DNA of 64,000 nucleotides, from the NCBI GenBank assembly GCA_039707465.1, contig CM077648.1:25668119-25732118 (forward strand), read 5' to 3'. Below are positions 56,445-64,000 of this stretch, one piece after another. Both the position numbers and the translations under genes were made by a program. This DNA comes from Rhabdophis nuchalis (lineage: Eukaryota > Chordata > Lepidosauria > Squamata > Natricidae). Numbering within the stretch: position 1 is the stretch's first letter; each line of letters begins with the position of its first letter. The notes under the pieces are model-generated. The model was not told the DNA's origin. It searched no databases and saw nothing but the letters and a program-made list of their open reading frames with translations.

Positions 56445-57064
56445 AAAGCATGTTGAATGTATCATTTTATGCTTGGGCTTCTAAATTCCAGCTTAAATTT
56501 AAATAATTTCTTGTTGTTACATAATGCTTTCTTATTAAAAAAAAATAAGAATAGTGATAAAAATAGTTACAAAAGTACAAAGCCGGGTGAGATCTCAACT
56601 TGTGCAAATAAAATAAAAGAATAAAAAGTACAGTAGACTTGTGTGGTGGCTCAATGGCTTTTTAGAGTGTCGATTAAATTCCCTGCTACCATCCCAAAAG
56701 CATGCAATGCTGACTGGCTCCAGTACCTCTTGGCATTATCGCCATATATTCCTTTGTAGCTTGGGAGAATTTTTGATTTATCACTGTGATTATAAGCTCC
56801 ATAAGCCTGTATTACATGTTGTGCAATACACTATCTGAACAGATCATCAACTACCCTTATCTGATTATTTCTTTTTCCTTGAAGAAGTTAACCTCTTGTA
56901 ATTTGATATGTGGACAGGATCTCTACAACTGCTTTAAATAAAAATAGCAGTACAGAAGGAATACACTGAGCTAATAGTCAACATAAATATGGATAGAGTG
57001 TACAATAAAAGGGAAGAGAGAAACATTTGGAAAAATGCTGTGCTCGATCTCTAGGTGCAAGTAT
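56445..57064. other. Probable LEF1 intron sequence
   Basis: No feature recognised. Confidence 0.45.
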
Positions 57065-57500
57065 TCATCTCCTTTCTGTTCTGACCTAGGCTTCCCCAGC
57101 AACACAAAGCTGAGTCCTCATCCCAGTAAACCCCTTTTATTTAATTTACAGTGAATTCCTCTCCAGCAAAGTTCCGGCCCACAGTCTTTTAAGATAGTTC
57201 ACAATTCATGACCTTTATCAGGCTTGGAGAGTGGCCAGGCCGATATCTTTCAGACCCCGTACTACTTGGCAAGAATGCAGGAATGAACTAATTGTTTCCT
57301 GCAAATACCCCTCCCCTTTTGCTCCTCTTTTATTCCCTGTGGGAGGGGCCATTCACTACCCACATGTGACTTTACTCCCAAGTCGACCCTTCTTCCTTAG
57401 CTGTTCCCAGTCTGTGCGTGTGCACACGGGGAACAGGCTCCAGCTGTTCGTCTGCCTCTCTGATTTCTGACTCCAAAGGCAGTTGATAATTGATAACCCT
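57065..57500 (-). mobile_element. Solo-LTR-like element, minus strand
   Basis: In reverse it shares gggaataaaagaggagcaaa (TATA-like), gggtcgacttgggagtaaag and a gaggcagacgaacagctgga block with the element at 31321-31866, and has a late AATAAAAGGGG polyadenylation-like site near 57131-57141. Boundaries are approximate. Confidence 0.5.
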
Positions 57501-57539
57501 AGTAGGCCTCCCTACAGCCTCCTGGAACCAAAAAGGTGC

Positions 57540-57765
57540 CGTGCTGGAAGCTGCATCCCCCTCGCTCCCCACACTCCTGTGCACACATCTCCAGCACGAA
57601 TCCCCCCCTGGCATGCATGGCAAAGCCCCGAAAATCAGCTGGCTGGTGGGAGGCGTACATACATGCATAGTGGATCTGAGCTGAGGCAGCAACTCGTGTG
57701 CTGGTGGAGAGGCCTCTGTGTGCCACCTGTGACATGTGTGCCATAGGTTCGGCATCCTGGCACTA
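57540..57765. repeat. Right end of a cagtgatggcgaa-family hAT element
   Basis: gtgtgccacctgtgacatgt and ccataggttcggcatcctgg match the right terminus of 47268-47803. The left part is not preserved. Confidence 0.5.
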
Positions 57766-58469
57766 GACCAAACTTGATGCACTGTCAGTCACTTTGCACT
57801 ATGAGAGGGCATAGAGTTACAAATTAACTATTTCTACCTTTCCATATATCTTCAATTCCTCTTTCTTTATTTTATGTTTAATCTAAAGTTTCGAAGCAGG
57901 GGGGGGGGGGAATGTATCTCACATTGTGTACCGTCAGCTTAATACCCATAAATAGTTCAATAATATTTGAACATTCGGGGTTAACAGCACAACCATTTCC
58001 ATCCTTAAATTGAAAAGACCAGTTGGAAATTAAATTAAATGTAAATGCTTCACAATGCAGCATCTTGCTTGCCACAGTAGTAAACCGGATACATTCAAGA
58101 AATGACAGGCAGATCTTGAAATATCTGGTGGGATTTTCACACAAAGTAATGTCTGGTTAGAAGGAGATTTTCTCTTGAATGCAGCAGAAAATGTTTCCCT
58201 ACTTGGCCTAAATCCTGTTAATCAGCTAATTTTGATTTAACTCCTGAAGTAAAATGCCCAAAGAGGCTTTTAACACTATGAATACAGTGAAATCTCATCT
58301 TTACTCTATTTTCTTTACCAAAAATGTCCATTGAGCTGAAGAGGAGAGCATAGCAAGGATTTACATTATTTATCTGATTACATCATCAGGCAATTTACAC
58401 GTTATAAATCACAAGGAAAATTTGGAACGCTACAAGTGAAATTGGAGAAAGTGATATTTCACTGTAGTT
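57766..58469. other. Probable LEF1 intron sequence
   Basis: Contains a poly-G run at about 57900. Nothing else recognised. Confidence 0.45.
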
Positions 58470-59318
58470 TTGCCAACACCCTAGAAGATAGGCTTAAGAT
58501 ACAGAAGGATCTTGGCAAACTTGAACATTGAGCACTATCTAATAAAATAAAATTCAGTGGTGAAAAGAGTAAGGTTCTACATTTAGGCAAGAAAAATGAA
58601 ATGCACAGGTATAATATAGGTGGTACCTTGCTCAATAGCAGTAACTGTTTTAAAAGGATCTTGGAATCCATTTAAATATGAGCCAGCAATGTGCAGCAGC
58701 TGCCAAAAAAGCCAACACAGTTCTAGGCTGCATAAACAGAGGGACAGAATCAAGATCATCAAGATCACATAAAGTGTTAATACCACTTTATAATGCCTTG
58801 ATAAGGCCACACTTGGAATACTGCATTCAGTTTTGGTCACCACGGTGTAGAAAAGATGTGGAGACTCTAGAAAGAGAGCAGAGAAGAGCAACAAAGATGA
58901 TTAGGGGACTGGAGACTAAAACATGAAGAATGATTGCAGGAACTGGGTATGTCTAGTTTAATGAAAAGAAGGACTAGGGAAGACATGATAGCAGTGTTCC
59001 AATATCTCAGGGGTTGCCAGAAAGAAGAGGGAGTCAAGCTATTCACCAAGGCACCTGAGGGTAGATCAAGAAGCAATGGGTGGAAACTAATCAAGGAGAG
59101 AAGCAACTTAGAACTGAGGAGAAATTTCCTGACAGTAACAACAATTAGTCAGTGGAAGAGCTTGCCTCTAGAAGTTGTGAATGCCCCAACACTAGAAGTC
59201 TTTAAGAAGATGTTGGATAGCCATTTGTCTGAAAGGATATAGGGTTTTCTGCCTAGACAGGGGGTTGGACTAGAAGACCTCCAAGGTCCCTTCCAACTCT
59301 GCTATTGTATTGTATAAA
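58470..59318 (+). mobile_element. CR1 LINE 3' third
   Basis: Plus-strand CR1 with the RT C-terminal region AKKANTVLGCINRGTE, LIPLYNALIRPHLEYCIQFW and EREQRRATKMIRGLE. Then come [20 protein letters not shown] and LELRRNFLTVTTISQWKSLP, and the terminal ttggactagaagacctccaa and ccttccaactctgctattgt. A frame break near 58925 makes it inactive. The best-preserved CR1 here. Confidence 0.9.
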
Positions 59319-60235
59319 TTAGAGTTATCTCTTCTTCTTGTTGCAGCTTATTCATGTATTGTTTGATGCATCCTTTTATTTATCCTGATTCTCCTGCCAC
59401 TTGCATGCTAATGTTATGGAGTAAGAAGAATCTGTAGCCTGGTTCATGTACTTACATTCCACAGTTTTATCTTGTTTTTAATATTAAGGATGGGGAAAGA
59501 CAACAATAACTAAACGGCCCAAATACCAAGGAACATATTCTGCAAAGATCCCAAAAATCAACTTGGTTTATTTATTGTATTGTTTTTATGTAGATTTATA
59601 TGGTCACAGATATTACCAAACCAAGTCATTTTACCTTCCTAAATTAGATTTCAAAGGTCAAGTAGGATTGGGGAAAATATTTGGGAAAGGTCATATGTGA
59701 AAGCTCCCGTTTTAGAACTGAATACAATTTTATGGGATGAGACTATGTTTACAAGCTTGCAGTTATATTTAAAGATGTTTAAAGCCTAAAATCTGCCTGG
59801 CCCTGACTTAAGACAGCTTCTGCTAATGTTTTACTGGATGTGTCCTACAGACCTATTTTAAAAGAATGGGAACTTCTTGGTCTTTTTCTTTTTCTGCTTG
59901 TAGCAAGTGATAACATACAGAGTGCCAAGTTACCCAAATTCTGTGAAAAGGATTATAAAAATTAGACTAATTAACTTGTCTCTACTTTGCATACAATTTA
60001 TCCCACTTCCAAGATTTGCAGACTTCATGGCATTTAGATATTTTGCATGCAAGGAAATGGGTAGCTCTGGGAAATGGAAAAAGGCAAAGAGAAGAATTAT
60101 GAATAAAAAGTGGAGGTTAACAGGAATATTCGTAGAACGTGATTATGCAATGGTGGAGCTCTTAATTTTAAACATTTAAAAAAGCTACGTGGTTCGTTGA
60201 ATATTTTGCACATGTGTTTTAAAAAGTGGTAGTAT
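59319..60235. other. Probable LEF1 intron sequence
   Basis: No feature recognised. Confidence 0.45.
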
Positions 60236-60394
60236 CAGAGGAGAGTTCTCACAGGTTCTGGAGAACCGGTAGCAGGCATTTTGTGAGTGGCTTCCCACTC
60301 GCGGAATGGGGATTTTGCAGTATCCTTCCCCTGCCACACCCACAAAGCCACGGCCACAGAACTGGTAGTAACATTTTTTTGAATCCCACCACTG
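60236..60394. mobile_element. hAT-type MITE, cagtggtgg family
   Basis: 159 bp, reverse orientation to 4612-4809. Starts cagaggagagttctcacagg, ends ttttgaatcccaccactg. Perfect target duplication GGTAGTAT at 60228-60235 and 60395-60402. Confidence 0.86.
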
Positions 60395-60458
60395 GGTAGT
60401 ATAATTCTCTGGTGGTAAAAATTTAGGGGGGAAAAGAGAGTTCCTAAAAACACTACCT

Positions 60459-60842
60459 ATAGTCCTTGAATTATGACCACAATTGAGCCCAAAATGTCTT
60501 GCTAAGCGAGTCATTTGTTAAGTGAGATTTGCCCCATTTTATGGCCTTTTTTGCCACAGTTGTCAAGTGAATCACTGCACTTGCTATATTAGTAACATGG
60601 TTGCTAGGTGAACATGGCTTCCCCATTGACTTTGCTTGTCAGAAGGCTGCAAAAGATGACCACATGACCCCCAGGACACTGCAGCCAACATAAATTTGAG
60701 TCGGTTGCTAAGCATCTGAAGTTTGATCATATGACCATGAGGCTGATACAATGGCCGTAAATGTGAAAAATGGTCATCAATCACTTTTTCCAGTACTGTT
60801 ATAACTTTGGATGGTCACTAAATGTAAGTCAAATACAAGCTG
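60459..60842 (+). mobile_element. caggtagtcctcgactta-family DNA transposon copy
   Basis: agtccttgaattatgaccac, then aattgagcccaaaatgtctt, cttccccattgactttgctt and gtcactaaatgtaagtcaaa. Diverged and missing its exact tips. Confidence 0.6.
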
Positions 60843-60992
60843 TAAATGATAATATACAAGTGAAAATATTCCTATGAGAACTAGAAAAGGACAGCAGAAA
60901 CAACAAATGTGGCTACTGAAAAGTAAAATTCTGGAAAGAAATAAAGCATAGAGATAGGAAAGAGGGGACATGCCTAAAACAGTAGAAATCTA

Positions 60993-62060
60993 CAGACATA
61001 GCCAAAAGTATTGGTATCCCCCAACTTTTCTCCAAAGAATTCCAATTTGCCATGAAAGAAGCTGAAACAGATGTAAATCCCGTATTTTTCCGACTAGAAG
61101 ACGCACCCGGCTATAAGACGCATCTAGATATAGAGGAGGAAACAAGAAAAAAAATAGTTTGGGGCCTCTGCGCGTTGCAATTTTGCCCTCCCCAGCCGCC
61201 AGAATCACTTTGACCTCCATGCGTCCCATTTTTGGCCTGCAAAGTGCTTCTGGGGAACAGGGTGGGCGAAAACAGGATGCATGGAGGATTCGGGAGGCCA
61301 AAAACGAACCCCGGAAGAAAACTGACCCCAGACTGAATGGAAAGATAACCAGAACGTTGAAGAAATATGGAAAGAAGGAAATTCATAATACATCTTGGTT
61401 GATCTCCGCGATCAAGATACAACTGCAAATTGTACCCGTGAACTTCTGAAAGACAGACATTTTTTAAAAACGAGCCTGCAGTTACTAAAATGCATGTCAT
61501 TCTTCTGAGACAATGCCTTTTGGATAGTTGAAACAAAATTAAAGCTTTTTGGTAAATCACAGCAGCTCTATGTTCACAGAAGGAAAAGATTTTAAACATC
61601 CCTACTGTGAAACATGGAAGGGGCATTATGAAGTTATTATGTTGGCTGTGGAATTGGTGCTTTGACTCTGTGCAAAGCACAATGAAATCAGAAGATTATT
61701 AAAGTGTTCTGAGTGGGAAACATATTTCCCAGTGTCAAAAATCTCTGTCTCAGTCATATGTCAGCAGGATAATGACCCAAAACATGCATCTAAAGGAAGC
61801 CAATACTGCAAGATCCAATCTATATTGGTCATTGGAACCAGAGGTTTAGTTTTCTCAGCTTTTGGACTCGTGGTTGATAAGCAAACATTGGACTGTTTGA
61901 AGTGGCCTGCTATGAGTCCTGATCTGAATTCAACAGAATATTTATGGAAAGTGCCATAACTCACAAGAGCCAAAACTCACAATTGGAAGAAAGAACCCAT
62001 CAAAACCAAGACAAATGGAGCACTTTGCTCGAGCAGACTATGACAAATTGCCCACTGAGA
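60993..62060 (+). pseudogene. Dead Tc1-like transposon with transposase relic
   Basis: The left end cagacatagccaaaagtatt-ggtatcccc lies after a TA and matches Tc1-type inverted repeats. Decayed transposase in + frames: KLFGKSQQLYVHRRKRF, then VICQQDNDPKHASK (second catalytic Asp) and LKWPAMSPDLNSTEYLWKV (catalytic Glu) before a stop at 61957. The N-terminal part is disrupted by a MITE fragment (61080-61315) and frameshifts, and the right terminal repeat is not recognisable. A typical DD34E Tc1 fossil. Confidence 0.82.
61080..61315 (+). mobile_element. TATAAGACGCACC-family MITE fragment inside the Tc1 relic
   Basis: Left end ccgtatttttccgactagaa-gacgcaccc and interior to about ggaggccaaaaacgaacc. 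Right end missing. Confidence 0.7.
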
Positions 62061-62109
62061 AGTATTGGTATCTTATTTGGAGAGGATGATTGATGCTCCT
62101 TTCTTTCTA

Positions 62110-62245
62110 TTTCCCCTATGTTGTCCTTTTATTGTGCTGTTTTAATGTTTTCTGCATTCTTTTTAAATATTATAGCAATTGTAAACCACCCAGAGTCAAT
62201 GGGAGTCAGGTGGTTTATAGATTTAATTTTTTTATTTTTATTATA
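62110..62245 (+). repeat. LINE 3' end (L2/CR1 group)
   Basis: gtaaaccacccagagtcaat followed by ggtggtttatagatttaatt. Diverged 3'-end copy. Confidence 0.5.
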
Positions 62246-62454
62246 TGCTTTATTCATTAAACATGAAACTAATTCAATGGAACTTTCAAAAACGTATCAC
62301 AACTACAATTGACTGGTGCTAACGGTTGATACGGATTGCTGCCAGTGTCCTAGGTTTCAACCAAGTACATTATTATTATTATGTGGTTAATCTTTGGTGA
62401 GATTCACAGCCTTTGGGGCTGGTTGGTAGCTCAACAGCTCGAGTCCTAACCAAG

Positions 62455-63013
<559 letters not shown>

Positions 63014-63329
63014 AGCTACAGAAAGCACTTCCTTGAGTTATTGCTTCAAAAGGGTATGCTACAAATACTATGTTACAATGATAGGTGCCATTTACTTGTG
63101 TTAGTTTCATCTTATTTCCTGGTGAATTGGGATTCTTTGGAAAAAAACTAGAGGTAAACCAATAATTGTGGCTGTGGCTGTATTTGGAAAGCAAAGGTTT
63201 AAAATGGGCCAAGTTGGCACTTGGTTGGACAATGCCTATTTATTTTGAATTAGTTGAATGAGTACAGAACTGCATCCTAAAGTATGGGAAGATGAACGTG
63301 TTCATGTTTAATAAATCCTGGAGAATGGA

Positions 63330-64000
63330 AGACGTCCCAGAAGACTGATAGAGCAAAATCCTGCCTGCATCTTTGAAGGAGGATCCAGAGAACTACAAAA
63401 CAGTCATTCTGACATCAACACCAGGGATAATTGTAGGTCAGATCATAAAAGGATCATTTTATAGCACCTTGAAAACAATATGGTAATTGCCAAAAGTCAC
63501 ATACATTTCTCAAGGCCAAATTTTGCCAGACTAACCTTATCTCATTTTTTATTAGTTTCTGTAATAAATTGTGGAAATATTGTAGAGTTAAGGTATCTCA
63601 ATTGCAGCAAAACATTTGATAAAGTACCCCATGACATTCTGATTAGCAAGCTCGTTAAGTATGAGCTGGAGGGTGTGATAATTAAATGGATACACAGTTG
63701 GCTCCAAAAAAAAATCGTACTTAAAAATTTCTCATCAAACTGGATGAAATATTGAGTGGGTATCATAAGGTTCAGTCTCTAGTCTTGTACATTTCCAAAT
63801 TTCTATTAATGCCTTAGATGAAGAAGGGGGAATGCTTATCAGATTTGCACATGACACAAAATTGGATCAGATAAAAATATTCTAGAAGGCAGAAATAAAA
63901 TGGAAAAGAATCTTGATCTTCAAGAAATGAATAAAGAAAACTTAATGGAAACCAATGAAACTTTAAAAAAAGAAACCAAATGTATATGATGGGGAATGGT
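63330..64000 (+). pseudogene. Degenerate CR1 LINE, RT region, cut by the window edge
   Basis: Plus-strand remnants of the CR1 reverse transcriptase: a PEDYKT-like start (gaggatccagagaactacaa), NCSKTFDKVPHDILISKL, YELEGVIIKWIHSWLQ, and an RFAHDTKL-type version of the FADDTKL catalytic motif near 63840-63865. Many frameshifts. Continues beyond 64000. Confidence 0.75.

Overview
This is vertebrate nuclear DNA, most likely from a squamate reptile and probably a snake. Three protein-coding genes are recognisable from their exons. CYP2U1 (+ strand, last three coding exons, stop at 5197) is followed by a complete eight-exon HADH (+ strand, 11153-40356, 309 aa), and then by the terminal coding exon and 3' UTR of LEF1 (- strand, 47156 down to about 46005). 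CYP2U1 > HADH > < LEF1 is the order and orientation known from human 4q25, so the locus is conserved synteny. The squamate call rests on the repeats: tRNA-headed Sauria-type SINEs, a BovB-type RTE LINE, CR1- and L2-type LINEs, a SPIN hAT element and a large GATA tract of the kind known as Bkm in snakes. The species cannot be named from the window.

Layout. 1-5197: CYP2U1 intron and exons, with an ORF1-only L1-like insertion (960-1497) and a SINE that carries its own nested insertion. 5198-10860: CYP2U1 3' UTR and intergenic DNA with several palindromic hAT MITEs. 10860-11290: CpG-rich HADH promoter and exon 1. 11270-40237: seven HADH introns holding most of the mobile DNA (SINEs, SPIN, Tc1/mariner-type MITEs, an L2-type LINE nested in a MITE, CR1, an LTR-like element, foldbacks, BovB). 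40357-46005: the short tail-to-tail interval between HADH and LEF1, with the GATA tract and several hAT elements. 46005-47156: LEF1 terminal exon. 47157-64000: probably LEF1 intronic sequence, with AT-rich unique DNA (about 52500-53100) that looks like a conserved non-coding element, a GC-rich LINE-type promoter fused to a LINE 3' end, CR1, a dead Tc1 transposase, an (ATT)n tract abutting an R4/R2-like LINE remnant, and a degenerate CR1 running off the right edge.

The three genes have unrelated jobs: fatty-acid hydroxylation in ER/mitochondria (CYP2U1), the third step of mitochondrial beta-oxidation (HADH), and Wnt-dependent transcription (LEF1). They are neighbours by ancestry, not an operon.

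No new gene system was found. The most noteworthy points are a GC-AG splice donor in HADH intron 5, an ORF1-only L1-like insertion with intact target-site duplications, at least ten hAT-type elements with readable 8-bp target duplications, a 24-bp perfect inverted repeat bracketing the GATA tract, a 107-bp-arm near-perfect hairpin, and a LINE-like promoter (NRF1 and YY1 motifs) attached to a LINE 3' end without an ORF.
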